Below are positions 1 to 9,389 of a stretch of 64,000 nucleotides of DNA, in pieces. The stretch comes from Tipula vernalis (taxonomy: Eukaryota; Arthropoda; Insecta; Diptera; Tipulidae), in the NCBI GenBank assembly GCA_958295665.1, contig OY282559.1, positions 260,716,245 through 260,780,244 on the forward strand, in the 5' to 3' direction. The stretch's first letter is position 1, and the number at the start of each line of letters is the position of its first letter. A program made the position numbers and the translations under genes. The notes under the pieces were generated by a model. The model was not told where the DNA came from. It ran no database searches and worked only from the letters and a program-made list of their open reading frames with translations.

Positions 1-1381
1 CACCTTCCGATTCCACTGATGCTAACATGTCATCCATGTAGAAATCCTCGTTCACCACCTGAGCTGCCTTCGGCTTCTTCTTAACTGCTTCAACGGCACA
101 TTGATTTAAGGCCTTGACTGCCAAATATGGTGATGAGGCTAGCCCATATGTCACTACTGTTAGCCAATAATCTCGGAGTGGCTCGTTAGGGTCCGCTCGC
201 CACACAATTCGCTGTAGATTCCAATGAATAGGTTGAATTCGTACTTGTCGGAACATTTTACAAATATCGGCCGATATTGCTATTCTCCCAGTGCGGAATT
301 TGATTATTATGTCGAGCAGGTCCTTTTGAAGTCGTGGTCCTATGTATTGAATGTCGTTCAATGAATTCCCGTTGCTGGTCTTGGCTGATCCGTCGAACAC
401 TACCCTAAACTTGCGGTCCACCGCAACCGCGTGATGTGGGATGTAATTATGCAGTTCTCCCTGTACTACTGGTGTAGCCTGCATCATATGCCCCATCTTC
501 TCATATTCTTCCATGAACTCGACGTATTTTTGTCTATATTCTGGGTCTCGTTTAAACTTACTCTCCTGACTGAAAAACCGCCTTACCGCCATAGCCTTTG
601 ACTCACCCAATTCTGCCTCTGGGCGTAATGGAATAGTAACGCTGTATCTGTTGTTTTCTTTTATAACTGTCTCCCTAAAATTGTCCTCACAGTATTGATC
701 TTCCATAGATATTGGCCTCTCCTCCATTTCCTCGACTTCCCATAATCTTTGGATCAAACTCCTTATCTCTTCCTTGACTACCACTCCTATAGTCCTTGGT
801 TCTTCTTCTGGATTCGCGAACCCTCCTTCACCTGAAATGATCCATCCCAATGAAGTGCTCTGTGCAAGCAATCCTGTTGAACTTCGTTCCATGCCTGGCT
901 TAATGTGTGCTGCGGCTATCTCTGTTCCAATTACCCCCTCTATACTACCTTGCTCGAAATACCGCGGATCGGCTAAATCCTGTTTCACCGTATCGCTAAA
1001 TTCCCCCGGTTGGAATGATCTCTGCGGGTGATCTGGTATCAAATTCATTATGATCACAAACCTTTTTGTAGTAATTGTCTGCCCCAACTGGCCATGCCAC
1101 AACTCCAACTGCACTTCTCCTTTCGTCCTAGCAGCTTTGCCATCGATACCCTTTATTCCTACCTTTGCCGCTGATCGAACTAGTTTTAGTTCTTTTACTA
1201 CGCTATTCGTTATTATATTAACCTGGGCTCCTGTGTCCCAGATCATCCTGATTGGCCGGGAGAAGGTTTGTCCAAATCTTAATCTTACCCACACCGTGGC
1301 TAACACAACCTGCGGTACTTTACTCACCACCTGGCATACCGACTGAATCTTGTGTTCCGAGGCCTTCAGTGGGTTTAATTG
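1..1381 (-). CDS. BEL/Pao Pol, N-terminal part (protease, reverse transcriptase), partial
   Basis: Seen: on the minus strand the frame directly after the gag stop stays open for about 460 codons to the window edge; I checked every triplet and found no other stop. It begins with a retropepsin-like domain (IWDTGAQVNIITNS, DTG at 1229-1237), followed by an RT with VVFDGSAKTSNGNSLNDIQY near 340-405, ISADICKMFRQVRI near 235-280, and the YMDD catalytic box at 29-40. Known: this order and these blocks are typical of BEL/Pao elements, which then carry RNase H and integrase. The rest of RT, RNase H, integrase and the 3' LTR lie outside the window. No separate start codon is needed if Pol is made by reading through the gag UAG. 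The sequence looks intact and therefore relatively young. Family call is firm; the clade within BEL/Pao is not resolved. Confidence 0.9.
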
Positions 1382-1387
1382 CTATTG
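1376..1387 (-). promoter_or_regulatory. Leaky UAG between gag and pol (CAA UAG CAA UUA)
   Basis: Seen: the last gag codon, stop and next two codons read CAA TAG CAA TTA (stop at 1382-1384), and pol continues in the same frame. Known: UAG followed by CAR YYA is the strong readthrough context first described in tobamoviruses. Inference: Gag-Pol is made by stop-codon readthrough rather than frameshifting. Confidence 0.7.
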
Positions 1388-2827
1388 ATTGTTTCCTCTG
1401 CCTGAATTGTAGGCGTTAGATTGTGGCTGTTGATTGTGCCTCGCTTTATTGCACAACATGAAATGATGGGTTGCTCTTCCCTTTGGACAACCAGTGCAGC
1501 CTTCCTGGCTGCATTCTGCGGCTATATGGCCTGGATTTAGACAACAGCGGCATACCCTGCTCCTGTGGACTGCGGTCCATCGCTCTGGTAAGCTTATTCT
1601 CTTAAACATGAGACATTCCTCTAGTTTGTGATTGTTCATACAACCTTGCATAACACAGCTTCGCTGTCGAAATTCGGGCCTTGCGATCCCGAGTGGGAAG
1701 CTTTCATTGGGTCTATTCGGTGTTGCCTGGTTATATCGCGGGATCTGCTGATCTTTACTCGTTGTACTATATGGCTGGAATCGCCGACTCTGGAATCGTT
1801 CGGTACGTCTTCCATGTTGTTCCTTCATACGTGATGATTCCTGGTCACCTTGGGTACTTCCCCCTACTACTTCGCTCTCTACTTCCCTTCGACCCTTTGC
1901 TCTGGTTTCCAGGAAATTCTTAAAGGTGTCAAGTGTTGGTAGTAGGGTTGCACTTAGATTATTCCGGTGTTGTTCCCATGCATCCAAGGTATCTCTAGGG
2001 AGACGCTGTTTGGCGTGATGGATCCAGAATTGATCCCATATATGAGACTGAGGAGCGATTGTTTCCAATTGGCGCGTGCCGCTGGTTACCGAGTCTAATA
2101 CGAGTCGTAGGGAATCGTATGTCTCTCTTTCTTGTTTCTTCACGGCCTGCATCCTTCCCAATATACTGTGAATGACATGGTAATCATCGTTGTATGTTTT
2201 CATTAATGTTTCCCATGCCGCCGTATAGTTATCGCTCGTCAGTTGCCACGGACCCAATGTTACCGCCGCCTTGCCTATGCAAGCTTGTTGCAAGTACAGT
2301 AGCTTATTGATCGGGTCGTAGCCTTTGTGGTGGACTTCCGCTAAGAATAAATCGCGAAAGGCCGGCCAGTCAGCCGGGTTACCGTTGAACTTATCCAATC
2401 GTGGCGGCTGGACCGATTCCACCTTTATTATCGTCGAAGGCTGGCTAAATGGTTCAATTATGCTCTGATCTTCACTAATTTGCCGAGTACTTCCTTCTTT
2501 ATCCAGTCTATCCTGGACTCGCACCATTGCCTTGATGAATAGATCCTCGATCTCATGGTACAGTTCCCCTGTGACTAAGAGATTCCCCTCTGTATACAAC
2601 CGGTCAGTCTCCTCGAACGACGTGAAATGCTGCCGCAATCTTTCCTGGCGCATTCTCAATTCTGAGGTGGACATCGCTCCACTCTCCTCTTCATCCATTA
2701 TCTGGCTCGATAATCGTTTCAACGATTCGATGTCTTGTTCCCTTCGGGCGTATAACCTGTCTTGTTTCTCCGCCCTTCCCTCTTTTGCATCTCTCAACTG
2801 GGGTGGTCTCCCGACCTTCCTTTCCAT
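1382..2827 (-). CDS. BEL/Pao Gag (DUF1759 type, 481 aa)
   Basis: Intact 481-aa ORF. The first ~150 residues are charged and helical (many E/R/K), as in the N-terminal part of BEL Gag. Residues ~140-320 match the DUF1759 Gag core (RLDKFNGNPADWPAFRDLF, then IHSILGRMQAVKKQ). The C-terminal ~90 residues hold zinc-knuckle-like Cys/His clusters (CMNNHKLEEC, CRCCLNPGHIAAEC, CTGCPKGRATHHFMLC). It should form the capsid-like particle and bind element RNA in the cytoplasm. It lies immediately upstream of pol in the same frame, separated only by a UAG. The start is the first ATG after an AT-rich spacer and gives the full domain. No frameshift or internal stop is seen. Confidence 0.88.
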   Translation of the reverse strand: MERKVGRPPQLRDAKEGRAEKQDRLYARREQDIESLKRLSSQIMDEEESGAMSTSELRMRQERLRQHFTSFEETDRLYTEGNLLVTGELYHEIEDLFIKAMVRVQDRLDKEGSTRQISEDQSIIEPFSQPSTIIKVESVQPPRLDKFNGNPADWPAFRDLFLAEVHHKGYDPINKLLYLQQACIGKAAVTLGPWQLTSDNYTAAWETLMKTYNDDYHVIHSILGRMQAVKKQERETYDSLRLVLDSVTSGTRQLETIAPQSHIWDQFWIHHAKQRLPRDTLDAWEQHRNNLSATLLPTLDTFKNFLETRAKGRREVESEVVGGSTQGDQESSRMKEQHGRRTERFQSRRFQPYSTTSKDQQIPRYNQATPNRPNESFPLGIARPEFRQRSCVMQGCMNNHKLEECLMFKRISLPERWTAVHRSRVCRCCLNPGHIAAECSQEGCTGCPKGRATHHFMLCNKARHNQQPQSNAYNSGRGNNQ

Positions 2828-3236
2828 GATTCCCTGTAACTATAATCTTAAATATTCCATTACGATGCTCCCTTTCCGTATCACCATTCTCCTGGTGAGT
2901 TGGTTCCCCTATTTTTTCCTTTTCTCAACCTTTCCTTTTCTCAATTTTACAGCTTCCTCGCATTGAGGACGTGATTACCCTACCTTCCTTATTTTTACCC
3001 TTCCTGACCAAACCTTTACTAATTGCTCTTTTCTTTTTAACAAAATTACTCTATTAAACAATATAATCCATTTCTTTTTATTTATAAAACATCAAAATAC
3101 AACTATTCTTAGTGGATATCACCAATTCTTCTCCTAACTTCGCCTCCCCCGATACAACCCTGCTTCTTGCGGTACAACTTAGCTTCTTCTGATACAACCT
3201 TGCTTCTTCTGGTACCACTTTGCTTACCTTCGCGCA
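2828..3236. other. Spacer between the two Gag-like ORFs
   Basis: About 400 bp of pyrimidine-rich sequence on the + strand. On the minus strand a short frame (3294-3109, 61 codons) overlaps the end of the upstream ORF in another frame. It contains an imprecise repeat (near 3145-3230) encoding related SKVVSEEAKL-like stretches. I see no domain, and whether it is translated is unknown. Confidence 0.5.
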
Positions 3237-4154
3237 CTAACCCCGATTCCCCGGGTTCTTTGGGCACAGCACACTGTTGTGCCGAGTACCGCATCTTTTA
3301 CATGCGCCTGGCTCACTACATGTAAACGAGGAGTGCCTTGGATACAAGCAATGTAAGCAAACTCCTTTACTCAATGCCAGCCTCCATCTTTCACCCAACC
3401 CAAGCTCCATCATCCTCTGACACCGATACATTTTATGGGACCCTTCGCATAATACGCATCGGCCGTGATCTCCTTTCGTGCTCGTGAATATCTCGGAATA
3501 TCCTATCACTCTGCTGTTGTCACGTGGCAGTGGGTAAGGTAGCGCATAAGCCATTGGCGGATAGGCTACTCCTTTCTGTGGGCCCGTTGCTCTTGTTTGG
3601 GGTGCCGATAAATATTGTGCGGGCACAGCTCCTTTGTTTCTACCTGGGCTTCTCCGATCGGACTTTCTTCCCATCGGTACAAAATTGTTGCTCCGGATCA
3701 CCGCAGAGGGTAATCGCCCCATCGCTACCGGTGTCCTAGTCGCCACTTGGATCTCCTTGACGGAAGTTGTCGACCCGCCCAATGCCGATGCCTCTTCTGG
3801 TTTTCCCTTTTCCTTTGGAAAGGTGTCCCAATCTACCGCTGACCATCGTTTTGGTGAGATGGATCTCAGTACTACCGCCAGCCTTTCGTTCCTCTCTTTG
3901 TCCTTATACCGCGCTTTGCTGATCTCTATCGAGAGTTTCCTGTATTCCACTAACAACCGGTCTATATTGGAGGTCCTTGTCATTTCCACTTGTCTGGCAA
4001 CACTTCGTCGGATGCCATTCACTTCCTCGCCTATTTCCCCCAGCTCCCTCTGGTTATACAGCCTGCCCACTACCTTGCTCCGTATTTCTTCCAGTTGATC
4101 CATCTTGGCCCTGATGTACCCTTCCACAAACTGCTCTGAGTTTCCGCTGGCCAT
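3237..4154 (-). CDS. Extra zinc-knuckle ORF upstream of gag (305 aa, Gag-like)
   Basis: Intact 305-aa ORF in the same orientation as gag and pol. Residues 1-110 look alpha-helical and charged; 110-215 are low-complexity, rich in Pro, Arg and Ser; 225-300 carry three Cys/His clusters in BEL Gag style (CVLCEGSHKMYRC, CLHCLYPRHSSFTC, CKRCGTRHNSVLC). It has no DUF1759 core. Known BEL/Pao elements usually have a single gag-pol unit, so this is an accessory nucleic-acid-binding ORF, or the Gag remnant of a second element. Since both ORFs are uninterrupted and follow one leader, I favour a single element with two ORFs. Function not known. Confidence 0.7.
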   Translation of the reverse strand: MASGNSEQFVEGYIRAKMDQLEEIRSKVVGRLYNQRELGEIGEEVNGIRRSVARQVEMTRTSNIDRLLVEYRKLSIEISKARYKDKERNERLAVVLRSISPKRWSAVDWDTFPKEKGKPEEASALGGSTTSVKEIQVATRTPVAMGRLPSAVIRSNNFVPMGRKSDRRSPGRNKGAVPAQYLSAPQTRATGPQKGVAYPPMAYALPYPLPRDNSRVIGYSEIFTSTKGDHGRCVLCEGSHKMYRCQRMMELGLGERWRLALSKGVCLHCLYPRHSSFTCSEPGACKRCGTRHNSVLCPKNPGNRG

Positions 4155-5114
4155 TTTTCTAAAAAACTCCTTGCTTTACAACATTGCTTATACTGAGTTT
4201 CACCATTCTTCCTGATCACACATTAATATCATTCAACCTTCGACCCTCTCTTTCCTCATTAAATTCATGACCTTGCTTCCTCCGTTCTATCTATTTAGTT
4301 CCTTGTTACAACTATTCTCCCTTTCTTTCACTAGCATTATTACCCTATTATGAACCTATATCCACTTTTATCACATGAGTCGGAGCCAATCCGGAAGAGC
4401 GGTAACACGTATGGCCATACTATCATAATTAATTTTACTCGACAACAAAAAAAATGCAATATAAAATAAACACGCTCAACCTTCATAACTTCCTTCTCAG
4501 CAATGATACCCTAAACTAAATAGTTCTTTCACTGAATCTACTATGCTATTCTTAATATCTTATTATCTTCCATGCTGCCTATGTTTACTTATCAACTCCC
4601 TTACTACCTCTCTTCAATTTATCGTATCCTTTACCACTTACGATCCTGGTATTCGCCTGTATATCCCTTCACATTCCTTCTGCATTCCTAATCCAATGGT
4701 CTGCATTTCCTCATGTTTCTTCTAAACTCCTCACTACTTCGCACACTCTCTCTTACGACCTTTCTTTTCTTCCTTTACTTTCAGCTCAACCTTTCCTCCA
4801 ATATTTCCCACTTTCATACTACTTTTCCCTGATTCGATTCCTTCTAACTATTATGCTCTTGAGTTTAACCATCGCAACCAACATGCGGACTCAACTCTTT
4901 CTACCTCTGGTACGGTTGAGTTTACTCATCGCATCTAATATGCGGCCTCAGCCCCATTCTCCCTATCGTTTGCATTAGCCCTCATTAATGAGCACGTTTT
5001 CCTGGATACCGGTACTTTCGGCTATAACTATTATTTGCCTTGACCTATCCATCGAGCCCATTTTCCAACATAACCACCTCGCTTCATAACCGTCATTCGA
5101 GCACATTTCCAAAA
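4155..5114 (-). other. BEL/Pao leader, gag-proximal part
   Basis: About 960 bp without a convincing ORF, strongly pyrimidine-rich on the + strand. Near 4860-4960 there are two diverged copies of a ~45-bp block (GAGTTTAACCATCGCAACC / GAGTTTACTCATCGCATC, each followed by ATGCGG). By position between primer site and gag it is transcribed, noncoding leader. Confidence 0.5.
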
Positions 5115-5394
5115 TAATGACTTTCCTAAATTAACGGTACTCTCGATTTACCATTCGAGCATATTTCAAAACTTAACAATACTCTCGCTTTATTAGCCGA
5201 GCACATTTTATAACATAACAATACATACTCTCGCTTTATCAGTCGAGCACATTTTTTAGCATAACGCTACTCTCGCTTTATTAGTCGAGCCTATTTTCCA
5301 AAATAACCATACTCTCGCTTTATCAGTCGAGCACATTTTTTAGCATAACGCTACTCTCGCTTTATTAGTCGAGCCTATTTTTTAGCATAACGCT
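5115..5394. repeat. Degenerate short-monomer hairpin repeat
   Basis: Six diverged units of roughly 35-55 bp, each holding an inverted pair such as CTCGCTTTATTAGTCGAG followed by a CATTTT or TATTTT block. They grade into the ordered 104-bp array that follows and look like its older, un-homogenised edge. Confidence 0.8.
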
Positions 5395-6746
5395 ACTCTC
5401 GATTTACTATTCGAGCACATTCTCTATAATATCGGTACCTACTCTCGATTTCCCAATCGAGCACATTTTCAAAATAACGACCTTTCTAAATCAACGGTAC
5501 TCTCGATTTACTATTCGAGCACATTCTCTATAATATCGGTACCTACTCTCGATTTCCCAATCGAGCACATTTTCAAAATAACGACCTTTCTAAATCAACG
5601 GTACTCTCGATTTACTATTCGAGCACATTCTCTATAATATCGGTACCTACTCTCGATTTCTCAATCGAGCACATTTTCAAAATAACGACCTTTCTAAATC
5701 AACGGTACTCTCGATTTACTATTCGAGCACATTCTCTATAATATCGGTACCTACTCTCGATTTCCCAATCGAGCACATTTTCAAAATAACGACCTTTCTA
5801 AATCAACGGTACTCTCGATTTACTATTCGAGCACATTCTCTATAATATCGGTACCTACTCTCGATTTCCCAATCGAGCACATTTTCAAAATAACGACCTT
5901 TCTAAATCAACGGTACCCTCGATTTACTATTCGAGCACATTTTCTATAATATCGGTACCTACTCTCGATTTCCCAATCGAGCACATTTTCAAAATAACGA
6001 CCTTTCTAAATCAACGGTACTCTCGATTTACTATTCGAGCACATTTTCTATAATATCGGTACCTACTCTCGATTTCCCAATCGAGCACATTTTCAAAATA
6101 ACGACCTTTCTAAATCAACGGTACTCTCGATTTACTATTCGAGCACATTCTCTATAATATCGGTACCTACTCTCGATTTCCCAATCGAGCACATTTTCAA
6201 AATAACGACCTTTCTAAATCAACGGTACCCTCGATTTACTATTCGAGCACATTTTCTATAATATCGGTACCTACTCTCGATTTCCCAATCGAGCACATTT
6301 TCAAAATAACGACCTTTCTAAATCAACGGTACTCTCGATTTACTATTCGAGCACATTTTCTATAATATCGGTACCTACTCTCGATTTCCCAATCGAGCAC
6401 ATTTTCAAAATAACGACCTTTCTAAATCAACGGTACTCTCGATTTACTATTCGAGCACATTCTCTATAATATCGGTACCTACTCTCGATTTCCCAATCGA
6501 GCACATTTTCAAAATAACGACCTTTCTAAATCAACGGTACTCTCGATTTACTATTCGAGCACATTCTCTATAATATCGGTACCTACTCTCGATTTCCCAA
6601 TCGAGCACATTTTCAAAATAACGACCTTTCTAAATCAACGGTACTCTCGATTTACTATTCGAGCACATTTTCTATAATATCGGTACCTACTCTCGATTTC
6701 CCAATCGAGCACATTTTCAAAATAACGACCTTTCTTCATAACCGTC
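5395..6746. repeat. Tandem array, 13 x 104 bp, two hairpins per unit
   Basis: Unit starts recur exactly every 104 bp from 5395 to 6643 (12 intervals), giving 13 units with only a few substitutions. Each unit has two half-units carrying inverted repeats: CTCGATTTACTATTCGAG (5-bp stem) and CTCGATTTCCCAATCGAG (7-bp stem, TCCC loop). The array is therefore a higher-order dimer of the short monomer seen at 5115-5394. It lies between the primer-binding site and the gag ORFs on the element's sense strand, so it should be in the transcript. Possible roles (packaging or dimerisation signal, internal promoter or enhancer) are inference. Confidence 0.93.
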
Positions 6747-6806
6747 TAACGGTATTTTATTGCTAACCGTCTAACGGTATTTCATTCCTAACCGTCTAAC
6801 GGTATT
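6740..6806. repeat. Three copies of a 25-bp repeat
   Basis: AACCGTCTAACGGTATTT begins at 6740, 6765 and 6790. Each copy contains a small hairpin, ACCGT-CTA-ACGGT. It abuts the 104-bp array. Confidence 0.85.
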
Positions 6807-7139
6807 TCCTTCCTAACCACTCTTCACTATCATTCACGTTTTCCCACTGTACTTATTTTCCACGTGGATATCATTTTCCGCATCTAAGATGCGTACTCCT
6901 GATCTCCACGGTACCGATTTTCCGCGCGGTTTCACGTTTGCCTATCTCTCTCTCACCCTTTTAACTATACTTTTCCTATCCAACACGCTTATATTAACCA
7001 ATTTGCACATCACTTTTACTTATTTCACTATTAATTACTATTACTTTCCGCTTACCACTTTCCTTCCTCGCGACGACACACAACTTTGCACTTGCTTACT
7101 GTTATTTGATTATTAGACTGAATTTCTGGTCCCGGCTCG
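6807..7139 (-). other. BEL/Pao leader next to the primer site
   Basis: 333 bp of leader between the short repeats and the primer-binding site. An open stretch on the + strand here (6889-7116) is compositional and has no domain. Nothing else recognised. Confidence 0.4.
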
Positions 7140-7157
7140 TCCCGGGTTTCGGCACCT
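7140..7157 (-). promoter_or_regulatory. Primer-binding site, tRNA-Phe type
   Basis: The + strand reads TCCCGGGTTTCGGCACC and then T, equal to the 3' end of eukaryotic tRNA-Phe (acceptor stem GCCGAAA/TTTCGGC, discriminator A, CCA) for 17 of 18 bases; only the last A of CCA differs. The minus strand is therefore a primer-binding site for reverse transcription of the BEL element, placed just inside its 5' LTR. Match is from memory of the conserved tRNA-Phe ends. Confidence 0.72.
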
Positions 7158-7449
7158 TGATACGACTCTGCTTAATCCGCTTGCTTTTCCACAAACCCGC
7201 GTGATTCCTTAATAGAAATTTCCCAAATTCCTTTAGTCCGAAACTATAACCCCTTTTTCCAATACAAAAACCAAAATTCCCTTTTTCACGATTAATTAAT
7301 TTATTTTACTTTACTCTTTCGATCTCTACACCACTATAATCTTTTTTATATTAATTCCACATTTTTTATATTCCTTCTTTTTTCTATTACCACGACATAC
7401 ATATTCCTTATATACTTTTCATATTATATACATTTCTTTTGCATACATA
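7158..7449 (-). mobile_element. Probable BEL/Pao 5' LTR
   Basis: Sequence directly upstream (in element sense) of the primer-binding site must be the 5' LTR; it ends ...TCGTATCA on the minus strand. The outer edge is not certain because the partner LTR is outside the window; I place it before the 101-bp duplication at 7450. AT-rich, no ORF. Confidence 0.45.
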
Positions 7450-7651
7450 TTTTCTATGTACACAAATACTATTACAATTTTAAACGTAACATTTATCTCT
7501 ACAGGATCGCATAGAAGATGCTGCTTTTTTATACAATGCAAATTATATTATTTTCTATGTACACAAATACTATTACAATTTTAAACGTAACATTTATCTC
7601 TACAGGATCGCATAGAAGATGCTGCTTTTTTATACAATGCAAATTATATTA
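7450..7651. repeat. Direct tandem duplication, 2 x 101 bp
   Basis: Bases 7450-7550 and 7551-7651 are near-identical copies that include a splice-acceptor-like CTCTACAG and the start of the open frame leading into the P-element fragment. A recent local duplication at the truncated 5' edge of that fragment. Confidence 0.9.
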
Positions 7652-9389
7652 TTTTCTACTACTCTATGGTTTTCCTTTTACGGCCGTAACAAAGTTGTTG
7701 CGATTGTATGTGATCAAGGCGCTGCAAACAGAACTGCATACAATAGATTGGGAGTTACAACAAAGCAACCGTCATTTAAAATTATGGAGCGCACACTTTT
7801 TTGTTTTTACGATGTTGTACATCTATTCAAGAGTGTACGAAATAATTTGTTAGTGTCTAACATTTTTATTGATGATGAAGTCGTTTCCTGGTCAATACTA
7901 CAGAAATTATTTTATGCCGAAAATCGAGTGATTCGTTCGATGCATAAGTTGACGGAAGCTCATATCAAACCTGACACTTTTCAAAAAATGAGGGTCAAAT
8001 TGGCAATTCAAGTATTTAGCCACCATGTTTCAACGGCAATTTTTGCAGCTGCGTCAACAAATTTGTTCAACGAAGAGGAAAAATTGGTTGCTTTGAGTAC
8101 TGCTAATTTTATTTTCAAAATAAATAAACTATTTGATAATATGAATAGTACAAACAAGTATTCAAAAAATCCAGACAAATGTGCTTTGTCGATCCACCAA
8201 ACGGATGTAGAAACGAACCTAAAGGAATCATTAGAATGGATAGGCAAATGGAAGAGAGAAAAAAGAGGTCACGTATATTGTTTCAGTGGTTTATGCCAAA
8301 CGATTAATGGAACCCTTCAGTTATGGGATGCCATAAAAGGAGAAATGCAACAATATCTCATTACATCTCATCTAAATTCAGACGGTTTAGAAAACACAAT
8401 TTCTGTTGTAAGAAGTAATCGAGGATCTTACGAGAAAAATCCTTTTGTATTTCGGCTTCATAAAAACTTGAAGCAAATGTGTTTTTACAACATAATGGCT
8501 TCAGATACTACATCCTATGAAATTTCGGATTGTTCAGTTATTTTGAATATGGGAGACGTGGAAAGTAAGTTACACTCGCAGTGCACTCTCTTTTACATAT
8601 AATTAATCAATTATGAACAATTACAGATTTCTTGAATCCAGATGGCACTGATTCCAGTTTCAAAGACGAATCCGATCCACTTGAAGCAATTCCGAACGAA
8701 CTCATGCCAAGTTTAACATGTAAGAATTAGTTAAATGTTATTAAAACAACTACATTACTAAATTAACTATGCATTCTTCTCTTTTTATATATTAAGGTAA
8801 TGTCAATATAGAAGAGGACTCCAATAGGGACTGCGATGTGGAGGATATTGAAGATCCAAATAAATGCGAGTTTGATGATTCTGATGCAGAAGCCGAAGAT
8901 ACTGTTGTTGACGAACATGGAATGGATCCAACTGTTAACGATATGGCAACAACTTATTTTGCAGGATACGTTGCACATGCCGTATCAAAAATACACAACT
9001 GCAGTGATTGCAAATCTTTTATGTGCAAGGAAAATTTGGATAATAATTACGTCAATTCAGAAAGGCTAATAAAATATCACCAGTTCGCAAATACTGTAAA
9101 CGGGGGTTTATTAGTTCCAACAACGGTATTTGTTGTTATAGTTCAAAACATCATCAACTGTTTCGAGAAAAATTTTGACGAATTTTGTTTCGAACACAAC
9201 GTGTTAAAAAAATTATTTAATGTATGTGAAAAGGAAATTAAAACACCTTGTGAAATTTTGGAACACACGAACCATTTGATTATCCATACAATGCGAGTGC
9301 TCATTCGTGCAAAACTCAAAATTATAAATGCTTCGGCGAAAAATAAAAAAAGAAAATTAAGAAAATTTGATATTGTAAACCATATTTAA
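7652..9389 (+). pseudogene. P-element transposase, 5'-truncated, three exons (copy 1)
   Basis: Exon 1 runs to 8564, exon 2 is 8627-8719, exon 3 is 8797-9389. Introns are GTAAGT...ACAG (62 bp) and GTAAGA...AAG (77 bp), and both joins keep the frame. The protein matches the P-element/THAP9 transposase from the catalytic region onwards: VVAIVCDQGAANRTAYNRLG, the DVVHLFKSVRNNLL block, the GTP-binding insertion region, LNSDGLENTISVVR, then an acidic stretch and a Cys-containing tail (CSDCKSFMC). The N-terminal THAP DNA-binding domain, leucine zipper and first part of the catalytic domain are missing; the first ~25 codons of the frame come from unrelated duplicated sequence. No terminal inverted repeats were recognised. 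It cannot encode a working transposase. Confidence 0.85.

Noticed and set aside
774..1346. Plus-strand open frames over the pol region
   Set aside because: They are antisense to an unbroken BEL pol frame with recognisable protease and RT motifs.
3109..3294. 61-codon minus-strand ORF between the two Gag-like ORFs
   Set aside because: Overlaps the upstream ORF in another frame, repetitive, no domain; kept only as a note in the spacer.
5395..6746. CRISPR array
   Set aside because: Units are contiguous 104-bp tandem copies without unique spacers, in a eukaryotic retrotransposon leader.
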